NCBI GenBank assembly: GCA_002420115.1
Contig: DIHK01000018.1
Span: 62,001 to 126,000 of the forward strand
Length of the DNA stretch: 64,000 nt
Source: Nitrospira sp. UBA5698
Lineage (GTDB): Bacteria > Nitrospirota > Nitrospiria > Nitrospirales > Nitrospiraceae
Direction: 5' to 3'
Shown: positions 26,578-35,796 of the stretch, piece by piece
Numbering within the stretch: position 1 is the stretch's first letter
How the letters are laid out: each line of letters starts with the position of its first letter
Notes under the pieces: generated by a model
The model's database searches: none
Told to the model about the DNA's origin: nothing
What the model saw: the letters and a program-made list of their open reading frames with translations, nothing else
Made by a program: the position numbers and the translations under genes

Positions 26578-27600
26578 CTACCTCACTGACTCGAGTGCGC
26601 CACCCCTATTTACCTTCGATACGCAGCTGTGATTACCAACAGCAGTGTTTGTTGGTTCTAATAAGAATCTGCGCACGGCCTCACGAGCGTTCTTCGACTG
26701 TTGTCTCACTCCATCCTGAACTGCATCATACTCTCCGATCAACGTACTATGGGGTCTCACTTGCTTACCCTCAGGGTCATAGTCCCTCGCGCATAGTTCG
26801 ACAACGCTAAGTCGATCCCCAAACCTCCACTGGAGAGCTTTCAGTTTTGTTTGGGGCGAGATTCGATCAGTCTCAAATCTCAAAGCGAGTATTTTGGCTT
26901 TACTTTTTTGAGCTGCCACCAAATCATCATTCGATAGACCCAGAGAGCTGTAATCCTCATCTATATGCCACCACCAAAACCTCATCGGCAGCGCTGGTTG
27001 GGCCACGACCACCGCATCAACATGAGCATTATCAAGAAGTGCAAGTGGAAGCGCGCCCGTCATGCAGTTACCGATAATGCGTATTGGCCAGGGTCCGTGC
27101 TTTCGTTCAATGCTGGATACAACGTCTCGAAGCCATTTCACCATTGGAGTGCTGCCCTCCGAGGGGACACTCCACTCTTGCCTTGTCCAAAATACCCATG
27201 GACCTATCCAGTATGCCCACGGACCTCTCAAAGCCGATTCCTCGCCAAAACTACCAAACAGCATTGGAATATAGACGGTGAAATCCTCGGAGAGTTCCAT
27301 GGCATAGCGGAGTGTTTGCGGGGTCAATCCAGTCAGTTCATGAAGCAGTAGTACAGGAGGTTTAGGGTGCGTGCCATTAGAACTAACATCTCTTAGGCAG
27401 AAGACATCATGTTTTATCCCCGTTGATGACAAGGACATCGTAGGACAGACTATCCAGTTGCTCCAATCATTCTTCTCGATGTTCTGCTTTACAGTGTTAG
27501 GCCGATGCAACCATGATAATTCAAAGGCCCCACATCCTGACTGCCATAACAACAAGGCAACCATTGAGCCATTAAGAAAATATCGCAAAGCTGTTCTCAT
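26578..27600 (-). CDS. dienelactone-hydrolase-like secreted alpha/beta hydrolase
   Basis: A 340-residue exported protein. The hydrophobic N-terminus (LNGSMVALLLWQSGCGAF) may be a lipoprotein signal, though its lipobox is imperfect. Hydrolase features are PVLLLHELTGLTPQTLRYAM, with the oxyanion-loop region, and RIIGNCMTGALPLALL, where the nucleophile elbow G-N-C-M-T-G has Cys in the nucleophile position, as in dienelactone hydrolases. A likely acid and His lie towards the C-terminus (RFETDRISPQTK and RPHSTLI). The start at 27600 is chosen because it places the hydrophobic segment near the N-terminus; the frame extends to 27633. The substrate is unknown. Confidence 0.7.
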   Translation of the reverse strand: MRTALRYFLNGSMVALLLWQSGCGAFELSWLHRPNTVKQNIEKNDWSNWIVCPTMSLSSTGIKHDVFCLRDVSSNGTHPKPPVLLLHELTGLTPQTLRYAMELSEDFTVYIPMLFGSFGEESALRGPWAYWIGPWVFWTRQEWSVPSEGSTPMVKWLRDVVSSIERKHGPWPIRIIGNCMTGALPLALLDNAHVDAVVVAQPALPMRFWWWHIDEDYSSLGLSNDDLVAAQKSKAKILALRFETDRISPQTKLKALQWRFGDRLSVVELCARDYDPEGKQVRPHSTLIGEYDAVQDGVRQQSKNAREAVRRFLLEPTNTAVGNHSCVSKVNRGGALESVR

Positions 27601-27633
27601 CGCCCCCCGTATCGAGAAACATGCCAATCGCAT

Positions 27634-27996
27634 TTGTGGACGTTATCTCACTATAGGATGAATTTTAGGGTACGAGAGCTAGTGGTGGGTGTTTCTGAAT
27701 TATGCTCTCACGCCATATAGAGGATAATCGTGCTGTGATCAATTTAAGTGGGATTTTAGCTGCCCCCACAGTGCCCAGCCACTTTCCAAATCGGATATTG
27801 GTGAGACGCGCTTCAAATATCACAATCTTGAGGCCTGCACTAGAACCGTGGACATCATTCCATAACAATAGGTATCAAAACGTATGCAAGTTATCATAAT
27901 CCTCCGACTCAGGCTAGCCTGTAGGTTCACAGGCAGGTACGTCTTCCGAATGCTTCTGAATGAAAAGTTTCCGGCGTTTCAAGGTACAAGTAGAAT
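27634..27996. other. non-coding stretch
   Basis: No supported gene. A 67-codon minus-strand frame at 27665-27868 has no ribosome-binding site or known domain. The stretch is AT-rich and adjoins a decayed gene, so it may be eroded sequence. Confidence 0.35.
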
Positions 27997-28214
27997 CTAT
28001 TCGTTAGCCTCAAGGGCTACGACGAGCATCGATTAGAGATCATTGAGCCCGAATGAATTGCAGTTATGCGAGGCACCGGACTGATTCTTGAACGGCGTAA
28101 GAAGGGCCTGGCAAAGAATGGCTTATTCTTACTTACGGTTTTCCAGATCGTTGCTTTTATGCCCCCACAGCCCAGCATGGTCACCGGTCGCTTGGATAAA
28201 TTCTTGGTCACCAT
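27997..28214 (-). pseudogene. decayed copy of the small island protein encoded at 47159-47401
   Basis: The frame opening at 28214 with AGGAGGATGCACC upstream reads MVTKNLSKRPVTMLG and then GIKATIWK. This aligns with PVTTLRCSRIKASIWK of the intact 80-residue protein at 47159-47401. After about residue 34 the match moves to another frame (FKNQSGASHNCNSFG against YKGQDGVWKNSDSFG). It then passes through an in-frame TAA before SMLVVALEAN, equivalent to DALIVVVQQAT. So it carries at least one frameshift and one internal stop. The intact family is unnamed to me. Two copies in one island suggest an older, related element left this remnant. Confidence 0.7.
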
Positions 28215-28461
28215 GGTGCATCCTCCTTATGTGACCTGAAAATGAGTCTCTCAGACGAAGAAGAGAGGGCCTGCACAGGTTTGAGAGGAAGTAGGAGGCT
28301 GAGGCCGGAACCGGCATGCCGAAGAGGATCAAGCAGCGGGAGTGACGGTGCTACTGACGCGGGGGATGCGCCTCGCAGACCCAAGCCGGTCGGTCTTGGT
28401 GTGGTGAGTAGACACAGCCGATGAGAAAGACAAGAAGGAGCGGGCTCAGAAAATATGGTGC

Positions 28462-30255
28462 TCAGATCTTGTCTGGTGTGTCATCTACGCATGAGCCTTC
28501 TGGAATGATGCACATAGCAAAATCTGACTCCGATTTTTGTCGTGGTGAACATAGCTTCCCAACAGTCTCCCAGACCCTAGGATCCTCGAAATAGTTGGAA
28601 TGGCGGCCAGCGCCAAGATTCCTGTCCTTAAGATCGATTGGCGGAGCCCAGGCACTACGAATCCCTGCGCCGCCGGCGATGTAGTCCCCGGTACGGAAGA
28701 AATTGAGCCAGGGCACAGCCGGCGCAGCCACGGTTTCTGGACCGAGAAAGCGCCAGTACAGGCTGCCGATCGGCGAGCCCATCGAGACGAAAACCATATT
28801 CTTCCATTGTCTCTTTGCCAGCACATCCGCGCAGATAGCGGTGCCCTGACTGTGGGCGAGCACTAGCACGGCTCTCGTCTGGTCCATCTCCACTACTTGG
28901 TTGAGCACGGCCAGCAACCTCTGCTGGCACCGCTCCCGAACCTTGCCGCGGCCCAAGTGCCCCCCCTGGTCAACGTAGAGCAGCACGTCGCCCACCGTAT
29001 CCAAGATAACGCGACCCGGTCCACCCAGGTACACCAGAAACGGCACCAGGCGTAGGGAGGATGCCAGATAAATTTGAAAGACATCTGGCCCGGTGTCGGG
29101 CGATAACGGTATGCCCAACCATGACAGCACAGGTCTGATCCATTCCTCGAACGCCGGGTAGCGCACGGGCGTGCCAAGCGCGTGCCAAAAGACCGCGATA
29201 TGCGCCACATAGAGTCCAAACACTGCTATGACGATCAGCGGGAAAACCCTCAGCGCCGTCAGCAGCCGCGCGTGCACGCTCTCTCCGCCATTGTCGCGGA
29301 GCAGCACGTGGGCGGCGGGCCACAGAAGCAGGATACCGCCGCCTGCCACGCCAATGGCAATTAGCGTTTCGGAGAAGGCCAAGTCGTAAGTCAGCCGGCT
29401 CACGTAGGAGGAACTCCAACTCTTGAAGCTCTCGTCCGGTAGCGTAACGTTGACGATGGCGAGTGTGCAGGCCCAAACCAGCGCACCGATTCCCGTGAAT
29501 AACGCGAACGGCAAGTACAAGAACGCAAGTCGAGCGAGACGCTGCTCGGGCCTGGCCGTGCGGCTGCGGAGCCAAGTCACACCCATTGCAACGAGCAGGG
29601 CAAGGCCTGCAAGACCTTGTATACCGCCGTATGTCCAGGTCGCAAGCGAAAGAGCAACGTCCCTGGACTGGTCGCCCACCACGCTCGCGAGTCCAACCAG
29701 CAGAACACCAGCGGCCCATGCCCAGCCGGCACTAAAACCCCTGTCGTAGGACGAAAGGACCTTTGCTAGGAATGCGACGATTCCGCCAGTGCCTACGATC
29801 CATACGGCTTGCCCAAGCACACTTGGAATTTGTCCGGCGATGGTCACAACGGGAAAATAAACACACCACAGCAATAGTGCGTTGAATGTCCACCGGTAGG
29901 CTTCTAGAGGCCAGGTATGCTGACCGTGACCGTCCATGGATGTCGCCCCATGACGGAGCGTCGACGCGAGAATCGAGAAGAAATGCGTAAGATGCTCGAT
30001 TGGTGATCGGGCAGGATGTGATATGTCGTCCCAGTTGACCTCGATCACGGATGAAACGTCCCGGTGTCCTCGAACCTCCGCCTGCCGGTAGCAGTGGCCG
30101 GAACAGTACATCCCGGATGCCTGCGAATGTATCTCGCCCTGGTGCGAAAGCCCGCGAAGCACGGCATCGAGCACCGCGCCAGGTTTTCGATCTCCGACGC
30201 CGTGTATCGCCACGATACAGACCCGGCTATCGTTTGTCTCGCTTTGCGATATCAC
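28462..30255 (-). CDS. membrane-embedded alpha/beta hydrolase, unknown substrate
   Basis: A 597-residue protein with hydrolase halves at both ends and membrane helices between. Near the start, VCIVAIHGVGDRKPGAVLDA has the HG motif of the oxyanion hole. Near residue 470, AVLVLAHSQGTAICADVLA holds the nucleophile elbow (H-S-Q-G). In between there are several hydrophobic segments (for example VLGQAVWIVGTGGIVAFLA, AGWAWAAGVLLVGLASVVG, LFTGIGALVWACTLAIVNV, VFPLIVIAVFGLYVAHIAVF). The start codon is a GTG at 30255. The GC content is higher than in the neighbouring hydrolase block, so it may have come separately. Function is not known. Confidence 0.7.
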   Translation of the reverse strand: MISQSETNDSRVCIVAIHGVGDRKPGAVLDAVLRGLSHQGEIHSQASGMYCSGHCYRQAEVRGHRDVSSVIEVNWDDISHPARSPIEHLTHFFSILASTLRHGATSMDGHGQHTWPLEAYRWTFNALLLWCVYFPVVTIAGQIPSVLGQAVWIVGTGGIVAFLAKVLSSYDRGFSAGWAWAAGVLLVGLASVVGDQSRDVALSLATWTYGGIQGLAGLALLVAMGVTWLRSRTARPEQRLARLAFLYLPFALFTGIGALVWACTLAIVNVTLPDESFKSWSSSYVSRLTYDLAFSETLIAIGVAGGGILLLWPAAHVLLRDNGGESVHARLLTALRVFPLIVIAVFGLYVAHIAVFWHALGTPVRYPAFEEWIRPVLSWLGIPLSPDTGPDVFQIYLASSLRLVPFLVYLGGPGRVILDTVGDVLLYVDQGGHLGRGKVRERCQQRLLAVLNQVVEMDQTRAVLVLAHSQGTAICADVLAKRQWKNMVFVSMGSPIGSLYWRFLGPETVAAPAVPWLNFFRTGDYIAGGAGIRSAWAPPIDLKDRNLGAGRHSNYFEDPRVWETVGKLCSPRQKSESDFAMCIIPEGSCVDDTPDKI

Positions 30256-30758
30256 CCTATCAATCTCTTGCTGTCAGCAGCATCCCAATCGGGGACTAGT
30301 CTAGACGGCGGATATCCCAAGAGCCATCCATAAGAGATCATCTAATGGGAGCTGCGTTGCTTCGGGCACGTTGAGCTGTAGCAGGCTTTTTCGCGGTACG
30401 TCTCCTCACTGACTGCTGCTTATGACAGCCTATCCAACTGTCCTTCGCTAGGCAACTGTAGGGTTGACTGGTTACTGGGCTATGCGTGCTAACAATAATT
30501 AGGCCGATCCGCATGAGAGCCGGCCGAGGCGAATACTGCCCCGTTTAACACGCCACTGCGGTTTTCGAACAATATGCCATAACCATTGTTGTTTCAATAG
30601 GCTGCACCGACGGTACATTTAACACAAGGTTGTATGCGGATGTGCATAACAGTCTTTCCTGAATGCGGCAACATCCCTCCATTACCCATATCGCAGTGGT
30701 TAGACGGTTGGATGACTTATTGGTCGCCATGACTGATGCAGATGAACAAGCGGATTGT
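30256..30758. other. non-coding stretch
   Basis: No convincing gene. Short frames on both strands have no homology I recognise and no good ribosome-binding sites. It separates the membrane hydrolase gene from the Asn-Pro repeat gene. Confidence 0.35.
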
Positions 30759-31181
30759 TCACTGTCCTTCGATTCTCAACCCTCGACCGTAGGGATTGGT
30801 GGGGCTATCGGAGCGATAGGGACTGCCTGCGCCGTACGGATTGTTGATGGAGTCGGGCGAAAATGGAGAACCGTACCGGCCGTAGGGGTTGCTGGTTGAA
30901 TCGGGATCGTACGGATTGGCGCTCAACTTGCCGCGGTAATTGCCCTGCTGGTCGTAAAGCTTTGGCGCGTCGGTCGCGAAGGGATTCGTCACTGATTGAT
31001 TGCTGAACGGACTGCCGTACGGGCTGAAGGGATTGTTGATCCCATTCTGGGCGAATGGACTCCCCGCTCCGAACGGATTGGCCGTCGAGTTCTGCTGATA
31101 AGGATTCGCGCTCAGCTCTCCGAGATCTTTGGCGGAGGTGGAAAGAGGGACTAGAAGGAGCAAGAGGAGAAGCAGTGACAT
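30759..31181 (-). CDS. secreted Asn-Pro-(Tyr/Phe) repeat protein
   Basis: A 140-residue exported protein. A poly-Leu signal (MSLLLLLLLLVPLSTSAKD) is followed by about ten degenerate units built around N-P-(Y/F)-G-x-G-S-P-(Y/F), for example TANPFGAGSPFAQNGINNPF and TNPYGRGLRIEGQ at the end. Two units are preceded by KLSANPYDPDST or ELSANPYQQNST, hinting at a longer repeat period. The sequence is low complexity, rich in Asn, Pro, Ser, Gly and aromatics, without Cys. The reading frame is open throughout and the repeats keep frame, which supports translation. No function is known; a cell-surface or envelope-associated structural role is only a guess. Confidence 0.65.
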   Translation of the reverse strand: MSLLLLLLLLVPLSTSAKDLGELSANPYQQNSTANPFGAGSPFAQNGINNPFSPYGSPFSNQSVTNPFATDAPKLYDQQGNYRGKLSANPYDPDSTSNPYGRYGSPFSPDSINNPYGAGSPYRSDSPTNPYGRGLRIEGQ

Positions 31182-31430
31182 CAGACGTCCTGCACAAGGA
31201 TCGTTCTTGGATATAGGTTACTGCTCCATGAGATCACCGTGCAACCATTGCGGGCAGGATTGGAACAGCTCAGGCCTTGCCTTGTCTCAGCTCGTGCGGT
31301 TCCTCTATGCCGAAAACGTGATTGCCTCTGCGGCATTGAGGAGGACGGGAGCAGTCATGTCTTGTGGAGTGAGCAATATGTGTAGTTCAAACATGCGAGA
31401 ATGTCGCCGCTTGTCCCTGCGAAAGGTGGA

Positions 31431-34118
31431 TTAGGTAACAACGGCGAATTGAGTTACCAGTCCTGCGAGCGTCATATTCTCGGCAATCATATCGTGGGGA
31501 ACCAGAACATACTTCCACGGCTTTCCACCATTGCTTGTCGTAAATGTTGTGGCATGTAAGCACCATGTCGTAGCCGCTTTCTTCTTCTCTTGTACGACTG
31601 TATCAGTCAGGTCGGCGCGAGATTTGACCTCCACCATATAGATACTGGCCGCCGTTTCTGCGACGAAATCAGGAACGTACTCTGGTTGATCCGCTCCGAG
31701 CTTATAGAATATCCGAAATTGGCCTTTCGCCGGCTTGAACCACTTGAGCGTGTCGCGATCGAGAATCACTGAGAACCGACGCTCTGAGTCAGATTGAAAC
31801 TTCTGCACGGGATAGAGACAGCGACTAAAACCTCGGAAGAGGTATTTGGCGATATTATTTAGATCGGGTGGAGGTTGCCTGAAATCAAGGTCTTCCTCGT
31901 TACAGAACCTTGCATAGGCACTCTCTTTGAGCCTCGTTTCAGTCCCTTTACTGACCTGGAACTCATACTCCACAGGATCTTCCCAGTAGTGTTGTTGCAT
32001 CTGGGAATGGACGAAGCGTGCAATGTCACGTTGATAGAGGCGGAGAACTTTTTTGGTGTCGGGTTCTGAAAGGTAGGTGCGGAAATGACGAACGACCTGC
32101 CCGGCCAGGTCATAAAGTAGATCGGCATGATCGTCATACGCGACATCGTCGAAGTCGATCAATCCGGCAACCACATAATCTTCCATTCGGGATTCATCCA
32201 GCCCAGTGGTCCCGAGCGCCAGGACTTCCACCTCATTGGTTCGGAGGTGTTTAATCCAGAGTTCATCGGAGGGAGCAGGATAGTTCAACGCGCCGAGATC
32301 CAATGTGAATGGCTTGAACCCTGAATGCACTTCGCTCTTAGGGATAACAAGAATTCGCGGAATGTCGATCACCTGTTGGGTGATGACGTGTGAGGTCTCG
32401 GACACAATTGCTCGAAAATCTAACGTTGGCTTTACCCCCTCCAATTCGAGCTGAGCCGGTCGATAGTGTGCTTCCACTTCCTTAATGATCTCCGCCTGGA
32501 TTTCGGGTCTCAAAAGATACGTCACGCTAGGAAGTTTCTGTGGCTCCGTTTCCAATCTTCTGATGACGTTGTAGGCTATCTGGGCAGCTTTCTGTTCTTC
32601 CGGCGAGCTAAACATAGGAGGAGAATCGGTGTTTGCCAAAATTGTGTTCGGCGACGGATGGGAGGGTGGCAGGCCAAGACGGTTCAATAGCTGAGGCTGA
32701 GAGACTACTGTGACGGTCTTTCGGGACAATTCATCCGGGGTAACGGTAACCTGCTGAATCCGGAATGGTGAATCCGGCTTATTGGCTTCATCAATAATTT
32801 CCTGAAAATGGTCATGAGCAATAATGTTCAGCCGATCAACAGCCGTGACACCAGTTCGTCTTGCGTACGGCAGACGAAGACCCCGACCGATCGTTTGCTC
32901 AATCAGACGTGGGGCCGATGCAGCACGCAGAGGAATGATGGTGTAGAGATTCGTCACATCCCATCCCTCTTGCAACATATTGACGTGGATCACAATTTCC
33001 GTAGCTTCATCCGTGTTTTCGACTTTCAGAAGGCGATCGACGAACTCTTCCTCTTTCATGCTGGAATCGACTTGGATCACCTTGTCCTTATAGCGTCCCT
33101 CGAAGAAGTCGTCAGACTGGATACGTTTGAGAAGCTCGGCAGCATGAGAAGTATCTTGCGCCACCACTAGCACGAATGGCTTGACGATCGCTTGATCATG
33201 CTCACGTGCATAAGTTTCTAGAAGCACCTTGGTCTGTTCATGAAGGTGGACACCATCCTCTAACTTCAAGTGGTCGATATCCTTGGGACTCATCCCGGAT
33301 GGATTGAAATTTTTGCGGGTAACCACAGCCGGTTCTTTTACGAATCCATCCTCCATAGCCTGGCCCAGGGGGTAATTGTAGATTATGTTCTTGAAATACT
33401 GACGATTTTGAATACTCGTCCCGATGAACGGCGTTGCCGTCAATTCCAGGCCGAGGATCGGTCGTAATTCATTGATGGCTCGGATTCCAGCAGAGGCCCG
33501 ATATCGATGTGACTCGTCCATGATCAGAACGAGGTCTTCAAGTCCAGCCAAGTACTCGAAGTAACTTTGTCCAATATATTCGGACAATCGTTTGATCCGA
33601 GGCGCTTTGCCTCCGCGAACCTCCGTATTAATCTTCGAAATGTTGAATACGTTCACCTTGCAGCGTGTAAATACATCGAAGAGTGATCGTGCCTTCGACT
33701 CGTAGTCATCCCCGGTGATTAACTCTGGCACCTCAGTGGCAAACTCAGCAATGCCTTTGAAGACATACTTGGAGGTGTTCGGAGTAAAGTCAGTAATCAG
33801 CTTGTTGTAGATGGTGAGGTTCGGGGCAAGAACAAAGAAGTTGTTGATCCCGTGTGCCAGGTGCAGATAGCTGATGAAGGCACCCATGAGGCGGGTTTTG
33901 CCGACCCCCGTTGCGAGGGCAAAGCAGAGGGAGGGAAACTCTCGTTCAAAGTCGGTGACGGTCGGGAACTCGCTCTTGATTGCTGCCAGGGCTGTAAGTA
34001 TGTCGGCTCCCTTCTTGGGTGGGACAATCTCGGTCACACGGTCGAGGATTTCAAGGGACTCCCTCTGCGGAGGTCTCAAGCTCAGCCGACCGGCTATGGC
34101 GTTGACGTGTCTGTTCAC
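31431..34118 (-). CDS. res: type III restriction endonuclease, Res subunit
   Basis: DEAD-type translocase and nuclease of a type III restriction system. The 895-residue protein has Walker A ALATGVGKT (residues 67-75), the DESH box (IMDESHRY, near 200), helicase motif VI region (IEQTIGRGLRLPYARR) and a C-terminal PD-(D/E)xK nuclease signature (YVPDFVAE and MVEVKSR, near 835-855). The start is a GTG that overlaps the Mod stop (GTGA), so translation is coupled. It is the last gene of the minus-strand defence operon. Length is close to that of known Res subunits. Confidence 0.92.
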   Translation of the reverse strand: MNRHVNAIAGRLSLRPPQRESLEILDRVTEIVPPKKGADILTALAAIKSEFPTVTDFEREFPSLCFALATGVGKTRLMGAFISYLHLAHGINNFFVLAPNLTIYNKLITDFTPNTSKYVFKGIAEFATEVPELITGDDYESKARSLFDVFTRCKVNVFNISKINTEVRGGKAPRIKRLSEYIGQSYFEYLAGLEDLVLIMDESHRYRASAGIRAINELRPILGLELTATPFIGTSIQNRQYFKNIIYNYPLGQAMEDGFVKEPAVVTRKNFNPSGMSPKDIDHLKLEDGVHLHEQTKVLLETYAREHDQAIVKPFVLVVAQDTSHAAELLKRIQSDDFFEGRYKDKVIQVDSSMKEEEFVDRLLKVENTDEATEIVIHVNMLQEGWDVTNLYTIIPLRAASAPRLIEQTIGRGLRLPYARRTGVTAVDRLNIIAHDHFQEIIDEANKPDSPFRIQQVTVTPDELSRKTVTVVSQPQLLNRLGLPPSHPSPNTILANTDSPPMFSSPEEQKAAQIAYNVIRRLETEPQKLPSVTYLLRPEIQAEIIKEVEAHYRPAQLELEGVKPTLDFRAIVSETSHVITQQVIDIPRILVIPKSEVHSGFKPFTLDLGALNYPAPSDELWIKHLRTNEVEVLALGTTGLDESRMEDYVVAGLIDFDDVAYDDHADLLYDLAGQVVRHFRTYLSEPDTKKVLRLYQRDIARFVHSQMQQHYWEDPVEYEFQVSKGTETRLKESAYARFCNEEDLDFRQPPPDLNNIAKYLFRGFSRCLYPVQKFQSDSERRFSVILDRDTLKWFKPAKGQFRIFYKLGADQPEYVPDFVAETAASIYMVEVKSRADLTDTVVQEKKKAATTWCLHATTFTTSNGGKPWKYVLVPHDMIAENMTLAGLVTQFAVVT

Positions 34119-35773
34119 AATTTCGCCTTTTCACCGAGGAGATCCATCTGCCCTAGCGGGGTTGGTGCCTTCGGCAAATTCTCGATCTTCAGGCTGTAGT
34201 CGTCGTGGCCCCACTCGCAACGGGAAAGGACGGTCTTGGGGATCTTCTTGATCGTCAGGTTGGGATAGCGATCGGCTTTCCCACGGAAGGCAGAGCACAA
34301 CACCAAGAGGGTTCGTCCTTCACCGACTTCATCGCTCAAGGCCTGCAGCTGATCGTTGCTCAGATTCTGCGTGGTAACGTAGATGAAGTCTCGCTCTGAG
34401 GAATGACCCTGCTGCCAATAGACTGTCTCACTCGGCGCATAGATAAACCCTTCCAGTCTGCAGACGGCCTGAGCCAGCATCGCTGGGTTGTAGGCTTTGT
34501 TGATGACCCAGTTGCCCCACTTGTCTTGCTCCAGTAGAGATGGCGCAAGGTGGTAATAGCGGAACCCGCCTCCCCCCTTCCAGCCAACAGCCTCAGTAAT
34601 GCCGCCCTTGTCCTCACCATCAATGACCTTCTTTAGCCGCGGGATAATATGTGTATGGCAATGCTCGCCCAATTCGACCATGATCCACCGTCGGTCCATC
34701 TTGTGAGCGACCGCACCGGTGGTACCCGAACCAGCGAAGGAATCGAGGACAAGATCGCCCGGCTCAGTAGAAATTTCCAACACACGGCAAACGAGGTCTT
34801 CAGGCTTTGGAGTTGCAAAGACTGCATCTTCTCCAAAGAGAGTCTTCTGATGCGCTTTAGTTTGACGTGTCGTATCTAAATCGTTCCATATTGTCGGGTA
34901 TGGCCTTGATGGATTCTCTGGTGCGAACTCCCTCGTGTAGGGAATCCATCTCATTCTCCCATTCTGCTCGCGCCGCTTCCAGATCAGCTCGCCCTTTTCG
35001 ATCAATTCGGCGACCGCTACTTTGCCCAGAGCCCAGCAGGCCTCTCTTCCGTCATCATGCATCGGAAGGACCTCTGTGCCATCAGGAGAAGCAATTGGGA
35101 AGAACATCGAAGGCCTATCGGATCGAAGACTGTTCTTGCCATTCTTTTTAAGAAGTCGATCACGATATGGGCGGACGCTTTCGGAATCCGGCGGCCGATA
35201 GGCTTCTAGAATCGATGCGTCTCGGCGCTGTTTGAATCCTTGCACGCCAGGCCTCTTGGTAAAGCACAACACGTACTCATGATCTGGCGTGATAGGGACC
35301 TTATTATCGTTCGGGCTATCGACTTTCTTCCAAATGAAGGAGGTCACAAAGGAGCCTCGCCCCAGAACCTCATCGCAGAGCACTTTCAGGTAATGCGCCT
35401 CGTTATCGTCGATTGTGATCCACAACGAGCCGTCACCCGAAAGCAATCGATTCAGGATCTCCAAGCGCTCACGCATAAGAGACAGCCAAAGCGAATGCTC
35501 AACCCCGTCATCATAATGTTCAAAAGCACTGCCAGTGTTGTACGGAGGATCGATAAAGATGCATTTGATCTTCCCGGTGAACTCTTGTTCGAGAGCTTTG
35601 AGGGCCAGCAGGTTGTCCCCGAAAATGAGTCGGTTGTCGAAGATGTCGTGGTCGGTGACGCGGTGCGAGGCGTAGTAGGACTTCTCTGGGTCTTCGAGGA
35701 GAATGCGCGGCTCCAGCTTCGGCCGGTTCTCCTTCCCAATCCAGGTGAGTTCGAGCTTAGTCTTCCCGGGCAT
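34115..35773 (-). CDS. mod: type III DNA methyltransferase, Mod subunit
   Basis: Adenine methyltransferase that recognises the target for both modification and restriction. The 552-residue protein has the catalytic DPPY motif at residues 75-78 (FIDPPYNTGSAF) and the AdoMet-binding motif FAGSGTTG at 346-353, an order (DPPY before FxGxG) typical of beta-class type III and N4/N6 enzymes. The region between (about 180-330) would hold the target-recognition domain. The start codon at 35773 follows the protease gene by 23 bp, and the stop overlaps the Res start by four bases. The recognition sequence cannot be predicted from the protein. Confidence 0.93.
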   Translation of the reverse strand: MPGKTKLELTWIGKENRPKLEPRILLEDPEKSYYASHRVTDHDIFDNRLIFGDNLLALKALEQEFTGKIKCIFIDPPYNTGSAFEHYDDGVEHSLWLSLMRERLEILNRLLSGDGSLWITIDDNEAHYLKVLCDEVLGRGSFVTSFIWKKVDSPNDNKVPITPDHEYVLCFTKRPGVQGFKQRRDASILEAYRPPDSESVRPYRDRLLKKNGKNSLRSDRPSMFFPIASPDGTEVLPMHDDGREACWALGKVAVAELIEKGELIWKRREQNGRMRWIPYTREFAPENPSRPYPTIWNDLDTTRQTKAHQKTLFGEDAVFATPKPEDLVCRVLEISTEPGDLVLDSFAGSGTTGAVAHKMDRRWIMVELGEHCHTHIIPRLKKVIDGEDKGGITEAVGWKGGGGFRYYHLAPSLLEQDKWGNWVINKAYNPAMLAQAVCRLEGFIYAPSETVYWQQGHSSERDFIYVTTQNLSNDQLQALSDEVGEGRTLLVLCSAFRGKADRYPNLTIKKIPKTVLSRCEWGHDDYSLKIENLPKAPTPLGQMDLLGEKAKL

Positions 35774-35796
35774 TGGTTACCTGATACCTCTCTCGT

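Noticed and set aside
27665..27868. 67-codon minus-strand frame that could be a transposase remnant
   Set aside because: No transposase motif or terminal inverted repeat could be seen.
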